64,000 nucleotides of DNA, taken from JBDWFY01 sp039976075 (GTDB lineage: Bacteria > Pseudomonadota > Alphaproteobacteria > Rhizobiales > Stappiaceae). A program made the position numbers and the translations under genes. The stretch lies in assembly GCA_039976075.1 (NCBI GenBank), contig JBDWFY010000016.1, positions 186,001 to 250,000 on the forward strand, in the 5' to 3' direction. Below the pieces are notes generated by a model. It was given only the letters and a program-made list of their open reading frames with translations. It had not been told where the DNA came from and searched no databases. Of this stretch, positions 7,269 to 14,851 are shown one piece after another. Every line of letters starts with the position of its first letter. The first letter of the stretch is position 1.

Positions 7269-8438
7269 ATGGCTGATATTACACTCTCCAGTGCGGTCCG
7301 CACGAACCTTAGCGCTCTCCAGTCTACAACGCAGCTGTTGAGCGGTGTTCAGGAAAAACTTTCTACCGGTAAGAAAGTCAACTCCGCGCTGGACGATCCG
7401 AATGCTTTCTTCACAGCATCTGCTCTTGAAAGCCGCGCTTCGGATCTTTCTAACGTTCAGGACGATTTGGGTCAGGCTGTTTCAACGATTCAGGCTGCCG
7501 ACAACGCGATTTCTGCGATTTCTGAATTGGTTGACTCCGCAAAAGCGAAAGCTAACCAGGCTCTGCAGACATCCGATCCGAACGAGCGTACTGCTTTTGC
7601 CAAGGAATATAATGAACTTCTGACGCAGATTGAAGACGTTGCGAAGGATGCCGGCTATAAAGGTAAAAACCTTGTCGGTGGTACAGGTAACGACCTTGAT
7701 GTTGCATTCAACGAAAGTGGTTCATCAAGCCTGGACATCTCGTCCGTTGACTATACTGACGTTGCTAATCTTGGATTGACATCGTTGGCCGAAGGCGCAA
7801 CAGAGTCTTCTGGTGATATCGCGCTGGGATCAGTATCGAACTCGTCTTTGTTGAGTGCGACAACAGACCTTTCGCTTAACGACTCCCTCACGGTAACTGA
7901 CTCTGCAGGTGACACACAAACAATCACCGTTGAAGCAGATACCACAGTTCAGGACCTCCGTGATTTTCTTGGTGAAATCGATGGTGTCAGTACTTCGCTT
8001 GCCTCTGATGGCGACCTGACCATTGAATCCGGCCAAGACATCACACTGTCATTTACCCAGGGTGCAGGTAGCTCAACAACCGGTGCAGCCTTTATCGCCG
8101 ACTTCAATGGTGACGGCGCCGGTGTGATTGATGCAACGGAAAGTGGTTTCCAGAACGATGCGGACGTTGAAGCTGTCCTCAACAATCTTGAAGCTGCCAA
8201 AGATACTCTGCGTTCGCAGGCTTCTACTTTCGGTACCAACCTGTCGATCGTTGAGAACCGTCAGGACTTCACCGAGAAGCTTATTGGCACCCTCGAAGAA
8301 GGTGCTGGCAAGCTCACACTGGCTGATACGAACGAGGAAGGTGCGAACCTTCTTGCCCTGCAGACACAGCAGAGCCTGGCATCGACTTCGTTGTCTCTGG
8401 CAACACAGTCTGACCAGAACGTACTGCGTCTGTTCTAA
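7269..8438 (+). CDS. Flagellin 1
   Basis: Structural subunit of the flagellar filament, 389 residues. The N-terminal D0/D1 region (ITLSSAVRTNLSALQSTTQLLSGVQ, LSTGKKVNSALDDP) and the C-terminal helices (SLSLATQSDQNVLRLF at the end) are the Caulobacter-like flagellin termini. The middle (about residues 170-285) is Ser/Asp/Thr-rich and includes one flagellin IN-type motif (TVQDLRDFLGEIDGV...DLTIESGQDITLSF). It is the shortest of four paralogues in the array and has the longest leader, so it may be regulated differently. A terminator follows at 8462. Confidence 0.95.
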   Translation: MADITLSSAVRTNLSALQSTTQLLSGVQEKLSTGKKVNSALDDPNAFFTASALESRASDLSNVQDDLGQAVSTIQAADNAISAISELVDSAKAKANQALQTSDPNERTAFAKEYNELLTQIEDVAKDAGYKGKNLVGGTGNDLDVAFNESGSSSLDISSVDYTDVANLGLTSLAEGATESSGDIALGSVSNSSLLSATTDLSLNDSLTVTDSAGDTQTITVEADTTVQDLRDFLGEIDGVSTSLASDGDLTIESGQDITLSFTQGAGSSTTGAAFIADFNGDGAGVIDATESGFQNDADVEAVLNNLEAAKDTLRSQASTFGTNLSIVENRQDFTEKLIGTLEEGAGKLTLADTNEEGANLLALQTQQSLASTSLSLATQSDQNVLRLF

Positions 8439-8461
8439 TCAGAACACACGTAAGTCGGTCG

Positions 8462-8490
8462 AAAGGGCGGGATTTATCCCGCCCTTTTTT
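8462..8490 (+). terminator. Rho-independent terminator after flagellin 1
   Basis: GGGCGGG (8465-8471) pairs with CCCGCCC (8478-8484), extended by flanking AAA/TTT, and is followed by eight T. It ends the flagellin 1 transcript before the leader of flagellin 2. Confidence 0.92.
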
Positions 8491-8583
8491 TTCGTCTTAT
8501 TTATAAAAAGTTTCGAGAAACCAAGGACAAACCGCCCTTCCCTTTTTCTCCACCAACGAAAATATTCAAGTAATTGCAGTGTT

Positions 8584-8604
8584 TTAACCAAGTATTAGGG
8601 TTAA
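8584..8604. promoter_or_regulatory. TTAACC-N9-GGTTAA dyad upstream of flagellin 2
   Basis: TTAACC (8584-8589) and GGTTAA (8599-8604) form an inverted repeat with a 9-base spacer ending in TTAG. The same element with the same spacing precedes flagellin 3, about 90 bases before the ATG in both cases. It is a candidate operator or promoter element; the regulator is unknown. Confidence 0.55.
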
Positions 8605-8673
8605 CAGTTTCTAATTCATCCCAGCACTCAGGAAGAGTTGCGTAATCAGTTCCTAGGATAGGGATGTAAAAAA

Positions 8674-10188
8674 ATGCCTGATATTAATCTCTCGTCTGCC
8701 GTGCGGCAGAACCTGCTCTCACTGCAAAATACTGCCGACCTGCTCTCCGGAGTGCAAAACAAACTTGCTACCGGACTCAAAGTTAACTCGGCTCTCGACA
8801 ATCCAAGTTCCTTCTTCACAGCTTCCGGTCTTTCATCCCGTGCTGGAGATCTGTCTACCTTGCTCGACGATATGGGCCAGGGCGTTCAGACATTGAAAGC
8901 CGCCGATGATGGTCTCACCTCGGTCACAGACCTGGTTGAATCCGCAAAAGCGAAAGCCAACCAAGCGCTCCAAACGTCGAGCCAATACGAGCGCAAACGA
9001 TTTACCGAGCAATATAACGACCTGCTTGAGCAGATCGAAGATGTTGCCCGTGACGCGTCCTACAAAGGTAAAAACCTGCTGGGTGGCGAAGGTAATGATC
9101 TGTCGATCATCTTCAACGAGGAAAACACTTCGAGCCTGACTGTGAAGTCGGTAGACTACACAGACACAACGCTGGAAGATGGTTTGAACCTGGCTAAACT
9201 GGCCGAAGGTAAAGGCGATTCCTCAACGGCCAGCTTTGAAAGCGGTACAGGTTTTCTGACGCTGACCGATGGTACCAACCCTTTGAGCATCAATGATGCC
9301 CTAAGTGAATCAAACCAGATTGCCGAAGATGACACCATCACGATCGGTGGTACGGCCTATACCGTAGATCCCGATGGCGATGGATTTCTCGCCGACGGAA
9401 CAACCGCAATTGCTGCAGGAACAGGCATTACGACCGTTCAGGATCTCATTGATTCCTTTGAGTCCAGCACGGGAGTAAACGCTTATTATGACGAAGACAC
9501 CGGTCGGTTTGACGTTTCAGTCAACGCAAACGATGCAACTATTGCCACCAGTGGATCATTGGACTTAACCGATCTGATCGGGGCCGCGGGCAATATTGAC
9601 CAGGTAGAAGGTGTTGCAGCCACCGACTTGTTAACCGACACAGGTAAGTTCGAGATTGGCGACACCATCGACATCTCGGATGGCAACGACTTCGAACTGA
9701 CATCAATCGAAGTCACCGACGAAACCACTGTTCAGGATCTTCTTGACAAGCTGAATGATCAGAAAGGTGTTGAGGCAACCCTCTCCTCCAATGGTACGCT
9801 AACTGTGACCAGTGATGTTGACCTGACGATCAACTCCAACAACACGGATGAGTTTGCCACCGGGAATATTCTGAGCGTCGCGGCGGAAGATTCCGACTTT
9901 GCGACCGACAAGAAGATCAATGATGTGATCGGACGTCTGAACCAGGGTTTGGAAGAGCTTCGGTCTCAGGCTTCTGAGTTCGGTACCAACCTCTCGACAG
10001 TTGAAATCCGTCAGGACTTTACCAAAAATCTGATCAACACGCTTGAAACAGGTGCAGGTGAATTGACCCTGGCCGACACCAACCTTGAAGGGGCAAATTT
10101 GCTGGCTCTTCAGACACGGCAGCAGCTGTCTTCGACATCTCTGTCTTTCGCATCACAGGCCGATCAGAACGTCCTGCAGCTCTTCTAA
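8674..10188 (+). CDS. Flagellin 2
   Basis: Filament subunit of 504 residues, with conserved D0/D1 ends (INLSSAVRQNLLSLQNTADL...LATGLKVNSALDNPSS and SLSFASQADQNVLQLF). Between residues about 175 and 410 is an Asp/Thr/Gly-rich insertion containing two flagellin IN-type motifs (TVQDLIDSFESSTGVNAYYD and TVQDLLDKLNDQKGVEATLS), expected to form the outer D2/D3 domains. The protein is nearly identical to flagellin 3. The leader contains CCTAGGATAGGG (8652-8663) as the Shine-Dalgarno region and an ATG-TAA start-stop pair (8664-8669) just before the true ATG. Confidence 0.95.
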   Translation: MPDINLSSAVRQNLLSLQNTADLLSGVQNKLATGLKVNSALDNPSSFFTASGLSSRAGDLSTLLDDMGQGVQTLKAADDGLTSVTDLVESAKAKANQALQTSSQYERKRFTEQYNDLLEQIEDVARDASYKGKNLLGGEGNDLSIIFNEENTSSLTVKSVDYTDTTLEDGLNLAKLAEGKGDSSTASFESGTGFLTLTDGTNPLSINDALSESNQIAEDDTITIGGTAYTVDPDGDGFLADGTTAIAAGTGITTVQDLIDSFESSTGVNAYYDEDTGRFDVSVNANDATIATSGSLDLTDLIGAAGNIDQVEGVAATDLLTDTGKFEIGDTIDISDGNDFELTSIEVTDETTVQDLLDKLNDQKGVEATLSSNGTLTVTSDVDLTINSNNTDEFATGNILSVAAEDSDFATDKKINDVIGRLNQGLEELRSQASEFGTNLSTVEIRQDFTKNLINTLETGAGELTLADTNLEGANLLALQTRQQLSSTSLSFASQADQNVLQLF

Positions 10189-10219
10189 GAAAGAGAATCA
10201 GTTCACGAAAAAGCGAATA

Positions 10220-10244
10220 CGGCGGGGTCCACCCCGCCGTTTTT
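10220..10244 (+). terminator. Rho-independent terminator after flagellin 2
   Basis: CGGCGGGG (10220-10227) pairs with CCCCGCCG (10232-10239) across a four-base loop, followed by five T. The hairpin after flagellin 3 has a very similar sequence, consistent with duplication of the whole unit. Confidence 0.92.
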
Positions 10245-10362
10245 CTATTTGATCTACATATTTTTTAGAGAATTTTCAGGCTGGATAAAGCGCCCATTGC
10301 CTGCATTTGTGCACCATATCGGCACGGCTGACATTGAATATATTAACGTCGCGGCGTGACCT

Positions 10363-10383
10363 TTAACCATCTGTTAGGGTTAA
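10363..10383. promoter_or_regulatory. TTAACC-N9-GGTTAA dyad upstream of flagellin 3
   Basis: Same inverted repeat as before flagellin 2: TTAACC at 10363-10368 and GGTTAA at 10378-10383, with spacer ending GTTAG. Conserved sequence continues downstream (CAGTTT, TAATTCAT, CAGC, CTCAGGA) to the ATG, so promoter and leader were duplicated with the gene. Confidence 0.55.
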
Positions 10384-10450
10384 CAGTTTTTAATTCATTC
10401 CAGCGCTCAGGATGAGCGAACAATTCAGTTCCTAGGATAGGGATGCAAAA

Positions 10451-11965
10451 ATGCCTGATATTAATCTCTCGTCTGCCGTCCGGCAGAACTTGCTCTCTTT
10501 GCAAAATACAGCCGACCTGATGTCCAACGTGCAAAACAAACTTGCTACCGGACTCAAAGTGAACTCGGCTCTCGACAATCCAAGTTCCTTCTTCACAGCT
10601 TCCGGCCTTTCATCCCGTGCTGGAGATCTGTCTACCCTGCTCGACGATATGGGCCAGGGCGTTCAGACACTGACCGCCGCCGATGATGGCCTCACCTCGG
10701 TCACGGACCTGGTTGAATCCGCAAAAGCGAAAGCCAACCAAGCGCTCCAAACGTCGAGCCAATACGAGCGCAAACGATTTACCGAGCAGTATAACGACCT
10801 GCTTGAACAGATCGAAGATGTTGCCCGTGACGCATCCTACAAAGGTAAAAACCTGTTGGGTGGCAAGGGCAACGACCTGTCTATTATCTTCAACGAGGAA
10901 AACACCTCGAGCCTGACCGTGAAGTCGGTAGACTACACAGACACGACGCTGGAAGATGGCTTGAACCTGGCTGACCTGGCCGAAGGTAAAGGCAACTCTG
11001 GAACGACAGAATTTGAAAGCGGTACAGGTTTTCTGACGCTGACGGACGGTACGAACACTTTAAGTATCAATGATGCCCTAAGTGAATCAAACCAGATTGC
11101 CGAAGATGACACCATCACGATCGGTGGTACGGCCTATACCGTAGATCCCGATGGCGATGGATTTCTGGCCGACGGAACAACCGCAATTGCTGCAGGAACC
11201 GGCGTTACGACGGTTCAGGATCTCATTGACGCCTTTGAATCCAGCACCGGCGTCAACGCTTATTATGACGAAGACACCGGCCGGTTTGACGTTTCAGTCA
11301 ACGCAAATGACGCAACAATTGCCACCAGTGGATCATTGGATTTAACCGATCTGATCGGAGCCGCGGGCAATATTGACCAAGTACAGGGCGTTGCAGCAAC
11401 AGCCCTCCTCACGGAAACGGGTAAATTCGAGATTGGCGACACCATCGACATTACTGATGGCAACGACTTCGAACTGACCTCGATCGAAGTCACGGACGAA
11501 ACCACTGTTCAGGATCTCCTTGACAAGCTGAATGATCAGAAAGGCGTAGAAGCGACTCTGTCAACCAACGGTACACTTACCGTGACCAGTGACGTTGACC
11601 TGACGATCAACTCCAACAACACGGATGAATTTGCAACCGGCAACATTCTGGGTGTCGCCGCCGAAGATTCCGACTTTGCGACCGACAAGAAGATCAATGA
11701 TGTGATTGGTCGTCTCAGTCAGGCCCTCGAAGAGCTCCGGTCTCAGGCCTCTGAGTTCGGTACCAACCTCTCAACGGTTGAAATTCGCCAAGATTTTACC
11801 AAAAACCTGATCAACACGCTTGAAACAGGTGCAGGTGAATTGACACTGGCCGACACCAACCTTGAAGGGGCAAATTTGCTGGCTCTTCAGACACGGCAGC
11901 AGCTGTCTTCGACATCGCTGTCTTTCGCATCACAGGCCGATCAGAACGTCCTGCAGCTCTTCTAA
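10451..11965 (+). CDS. Flagellin 3
   Basis: Filament subunit of 504 residues, same length as flagellin 2 and differing at only a modest number of scattered positions (for example LSGVQ to MSNVQ near residue 24, KGDSSTASF to KGNSGTTEF near residue 190). Termini are the usual flagellin D0/D1 motifs and the insertion again has two IN-type motifs. The CCTAGGATAGGG ribosome-binding region (10431-10442) is conserved, but the upstream ATG here opens into an overlapping frame rather than stopping at once. It probably arose by tandem duplication of flagellin 2, or the reverse. Confidence 0.95.
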   Translation: MPDINLSSAVRQNLLSLQNTADLMSNVQNKLATGLKVNSALDNPSSFFTASGLSSRAGDLSTLLDDMGQGVQTLTAADDGLTSVTDLVESAKAKANQALQTSSQYERKRFTEQYNDLLEQIEDVARDASYKGKNLLGGKGNDLSIIFNEENTSSLTVKSVDYTDTTLEDGLNLADLAEGKGNSGTTEFESGTGFLTLTDGTNTLSINDALSESNQIAEDDTITIGGTAYTVDPDGDGFLADGTTAIAAGTGVTTVQDLIDAFESSTGVNAYYDEDTGRFDVSVNANDATIATSGSLDLTDLIGAAGNIDQVQGVAATALLTETGKFEIGDTIDITDGNDFELTSIEVTDETTVQDLLDKLNDQKGVEATLSTNGTLTVTSDVDLTINSNNTDEFATGNILGVAAEDSDFATDKKINDVIGRLSQALEELRSQASEFGTNLSTVEIRQDFTKNLINTLETGAGELTLADTNLEGANLLALQTRQQLSSTSLSFASQADQNVLQLF

Positions 11966-12340
11966 GAAAGAGAATCAGTTCACGAAAAAGCGAAAGCGGC
12001 GGGGCCCTCCCCGCCACTTTTCTATCGTTCTTTCAGATTTTTCCAAAAATAATTTGATCTGTTCCAAGTAATTTCTGCCTGCATTTATTGCCGCCCTTCC
12101 CTACTCAAATCACAACCATTGGTTTTATAATTTATTAAATCAATCAAATTTTAGCCGCGATATCGCTGCCATCCTCGTTCTTTGCGGTCATTTTTGCCCA
12201 GTGGAATTTCTTACCGGGCGTTAATACTGATTGGCAAAGCTTTAACCTCGCCCAAGTCCGTTAACTTTTCATTAGGATTTAGTGCACAGAGTCGCTCATA
12301 GAATTATGACAGAACACCGAGTCGATTGGACGGGTGACCC
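11966..12340. other. Intergenic region between flagellins 3 and 4
   Basis: After the flagellin 3 stop there is a terminator (11998-12015 plus T tract), then an A/T-rich stretch without a gene. TTTAACC at about 12240 and GTTAAC at about 12260 echo the flagellin dyad motif in degenerate form. The leader ends with GGACGGGTGACCC just before the flagellin 4 ATG. Confidence 0.6.
11998..12021 (+). terminator. Rho-independent terminator after flagellin 3
   Basis: GGCGGGG (11998-12004) pairs with CCCCGCC (12009-12015) with loop CCCT, followed by ACTTTTCT. Confidence 0.88.
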
Positions 12341-13807
12341 ATGAGCGATATTATCTTATCCAATGCCGTGCGCGAAAACCTGCTTTCGCTGCAAAACACA
12401 TCAAACCTCATGTCCACGGTGCAAAACCGGCTGGCGACGGGGCTTGATGTCAACTCCGCATTGGATGATCCGAACGCGTACTTTACAGCTTCTGCCCTGA
12501 ACAACCGCGCAGCTGACCTGAACCGGTTGCTTGATGATATGGGCCAGGGTGTTCAAACGCTGAAATCAGCCGACGACGGACTGACGTCGATCACCGACCT
12601 GGTCGATTCTGCCAAGGCGTTGGCCAGTCAGGCGCTCCAGACCGACAGCCAGTACGAACGGCGCAATTACGCCAAGCAATATAACAATCTGCTTGAACAG
12701 ATCGAAGACATTGCCAAGGATGCTTCTTATAAGGGCAAGAACCTGCTGGGTGGCATCGGTAATGACCTGAGGGTCATCTTCAACGAAGAAAACACATCGA
12801 AAATCGATATCTTTTCGATTGATTACACCGATACGACACTGGAAGATGGTCTCAATCTTCAACGCTTGGAAGAAGGCTCCGCCGCTTCGACGGCGTTCAC
12901 CCTGACCGGTGGCACAGCCACATTCTCGCTGGAGAACAGCCTGGGTGACAATGTGACACCAAATACGCCGCTTTCAGACATAACCAATATCACATTTCCT
13001 GACCCAACTTACGTAGACGGGAACGCCTTTACGGTGACCCCGGGTGTGACAACGGTTTCCGACTTCACCGACTTTATCGATGGGCTACCCGGCGTTTCGG
13101 GGGAATACAACGTTGAGACCGGGAGTATGAAGGTCGTTTCCACCAACGACCTTGTCATCTCAAGTGACGCCGGCGGTGCCACGCCCATTCAGGATACAAC
13201 ACCAGCGGATATCGCCAACTACACCGTTGCCCCTCTCACAGAAACAAGCAACCTTGTCACCAGCGGCCGGTTCACGCTGGAGGACGTCATCACGTTTGAG
13301 GATGGCAATGAATTCGAACTGGGTGAAATCGAAATCACCGCCGATACGACCGTCGCCGATCTGGTGCTGGACCTGAACGATATTCAGGGCGTGGAAGCGT
13401 CGTTCAACGCCACAACCGGTACCATCACAACCACAAGTGATGTTGATCTGAGGATCTTCTCGACCGACACCACCGACTTCCCGGATGTCTCGGTCAATGC
13501 AGTGGATGCGGGCTTTGCTGAAGACAGCCTGATCAGCAATATCATCGACCGGATTAATGTGACCCTTGATGTTATCAGAACACAGGCATCGGAATTCGGT
13601 ACCAACTTGTCGACTGTTGAGATCCGCCAGGACTTCACGCAGAGCCTGATCGTGACGCTTGAAACCGGAGCCGGACAACTCACCATCGCCGACATGAACG
13701 AGGAAGGTGCCAATATGCTGGCCTTGCAGACTCGCCAGCAGCTCTCCTCCACAGCTCTCTCACTCGCCAACCAGTCCGACCAGACAGTTCTATCGCTCTT
13801 CGGCTAG
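12341..13807 (+). CDS. Flagellin 4
   Basis: Filament subunit of 488 residues. The D0/D1 termini match the other three (IILSNAVRENLLSLQNTSNLMSTVQ; SSTALSLANQSDQTVLSLFG), but the central domain is diverged and lacks the region shared by flagellins 2 and 3. It still has two IN-type motifs (TVSDFTDFIDGLPGVSGEYN and TVADLVLDLNDIQGVEASFN). The last residue is an extra Gly compared with the paralogues. It is directly upstream of flbT with no simple terminator between them, so flagellin 4, flbT and flaF may share a transcript. Confidence 0.95.
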   Translation: MSDIILSNAVRENLLSLQNTSNLMSTVQNRLATGLDVNSALDDPNAYFTASALNNRAADLNRLLDDMGQGVQTLKSADDGLTSITDLVDSAKALASQALQTDSQYERRNYAKQYNNLLEQIEDIAKDASYKGKNLLGGIGNDLRVIFNEENTSKIDIFSIDYTDTTLEDGLNLQRLEEGSAASTAFTLTGGTATFSLENSLGDNVTPNTPLSDITNITFPDPTYVDGNAFTVTPGVTTVSDFTDFIDGLPGVSGEYNVETGSMKVVSTNDLVISSDAGGATPIQDTTPADIANYTVAPLTETSNLVTSGRFTLEDVITFEDGNEFELGEIEITADTTVADLVLDLNDIQGVEASFNATTGTITTTSDVDLRIFSTDTTDFPDVSVNAVDAGFAEDSLISNIIDRINVTLDVIRTQASEFGTNLSTVEIRQDFTQSLIVTLETGAGQLTIADMNEEGANMLALQTRQQLSSTALSLANQSDQTVLSLFG

Positions 13808-13813
13808 GATAAA

Positions 13814-13890
13814 ATCCCTGGGGCTGCGGCACATTGATAAGTTTGCTAAGCTATTGATCACAGCCGCAGATACACATGCATTCCAGGGAT
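13814..13890 (+). promoter_or_regulatory. Structured flbT leader with sequestered Shine-Dalgarno
   Basis: Two nested stems can form: outer ATCCCTGG (13814-13821) with CCAGGGAT (13883-13890), inner CTGCGGC (13824-13830) with GCCGCAG (13863-13869). The 3' arm of the outer stem contains AGGG, the only good Shine-Dalgarno for the flbT ATG at 13900. The element could therefore limit flbT translation, or act as a flagellin 4 3' end, or both. There is no U run after the stem, so a terminator is less likely. Confidence 0.6.
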
Positions 13891-13899
13891 AACTGAACC

Positions 13900-14346
13900 A
13901 TGGCGTTAAAAGTCGAGTTAAAACCGGGCGAACGGATCATAATTGGTGAATCGCTGATTAAAAACGACAACCAAAGGTGTCGCCTGTTTATTGAAGGCAA
14001 CGCGCCCATTCTGCGCGAAAAAGACATCATGACCGCAGAGTCGGCAACAACACCTGCAAAACGAATCTATCTTGCTGTGCAACTCATGTATCTTTCCAAA
14101 GACATAAATAAAATTAAGGATAACTATTTCAATCTAGTTAACGATATTATTATGGCAGCACCTAGTACTACGCCATTTATTACGCGGATCAGCAACCAGA
14201 TTTTAAGCAATTCCTTTTATAAAGCTTTGAAAGAAACCAAAAAACTAATCGAATACGAGAAGGCTTTGTTTGACAATGTACAACAATCTGGCGGCCCAAG
14301 CATACCAGAAAGCGAGTCAGGCAACAGCAAACCCCAGGGAGCTTGA
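13900..14346 (+). CDS. flbT: Flagellin mRNA regulator FlbT
   Basis: FlbT binds the flagellin transcript leader in Caulobacter and promotes its decay until the hook is complete, so it is a post-transcriptional flagellin repressor. The 148-residue product shows the family start (LKVELKPGERIIIGESLIKND...RCRLFIEGNAPILREKDIM) and central helix (AKRIYLAVQLMYLSKDINK). The C-terminus is extended with a Ser/Pro-rich tail that overlaps flaF by 71 bases in another frame. Its base use is more A/T-rich than its neighbours. Its Shine-Dalgarno lies in a predicted stem. Confidence 0.92.
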   Translation: MALKVELKPGERIIIGESLIKNDNQRCRLFIEGNAPILREKDIMTAESATTPAKRIYLAVQLMYLSKDINKIKDNYFNLVNDIIMAAPSTTPFITRISNQILSNSFYKALKETKKLIEYEKALFDNVQQSGGPSIPESESGNSKPQGA

Positions 14347-14668
14347 AGCAAATCTGCTTATGAAAGCGGCCCAGCGGCTTCAGATGCTTGTCGACAATTG
14401 GGATGACAAGGGCAAATACGAACTCGACGACGCCCTCACCTATAACCGCCGCCTTTGGACCATACTCGTAACGTCGGCGACGAGCGCCGATAGCGCGCTA
14501 CCTCAACCGGTACAGCAAAATATAGCCAATCTCGCCCTGTTTATCTTCAAACATTCGATCACCGTGCTTGCCAATCCACATCAGGACAGGCTTGCAACGC
14601 TGATCCAGATTAACAGGAACATCGCTGAAGGATTGCGCGGGATGATACCCGCCGAAGCTGGCGTCTGA
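14276..14668 (+). CDS. flaF: Flagellin biosynthesis regulator FlaF
   Basis: FlaF works with FlbT and flagellin in Alphaproteobacteria, being needed for flagellin synthesis or secretion. From ATG 14276 the product is 130 residues with the family features AQAYQKASQATANPRELEANLLMKAA near the start and RLWTILVTS, LPQPVQQNIANLALFIFKHS and the C-terminal LIQINRNIAEGLRG. A TTG two codons earlier is the alternative start. The start lies 71 bases inside flbT, a long overlap that suggests coupled synthesis. It is the last gene of the plus-strand flagellar run. Confidence 0.9.
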   Translation: MYNNLAAQAYQKASQATANPRELEANLLMKAAQRLQMLVDNWDDKGKYELDDALTYNRRLWTILVTSATSADSALPQPVQQNIANLALFIFKHSITVLANPHQDRLATLIQINRNIAEGLRGMIPAEAGV

Positions 14669-14851
14669 GACCCCCTACCCTTTTTTTGATATAGAAGATA
14701 TACGCGGTGGCGCGTGCATGGCCGCACATCCACATAATCGCTATGGACTCAGGCCAACGCCTGACCGACTTGTTCGTCAGACAGTTTCGCTGTTCGACTT
14801 CTTCAGGGCGCGTATTTTCCCGAAATTTTCAGAAAACTATTGAAAGTGCAT

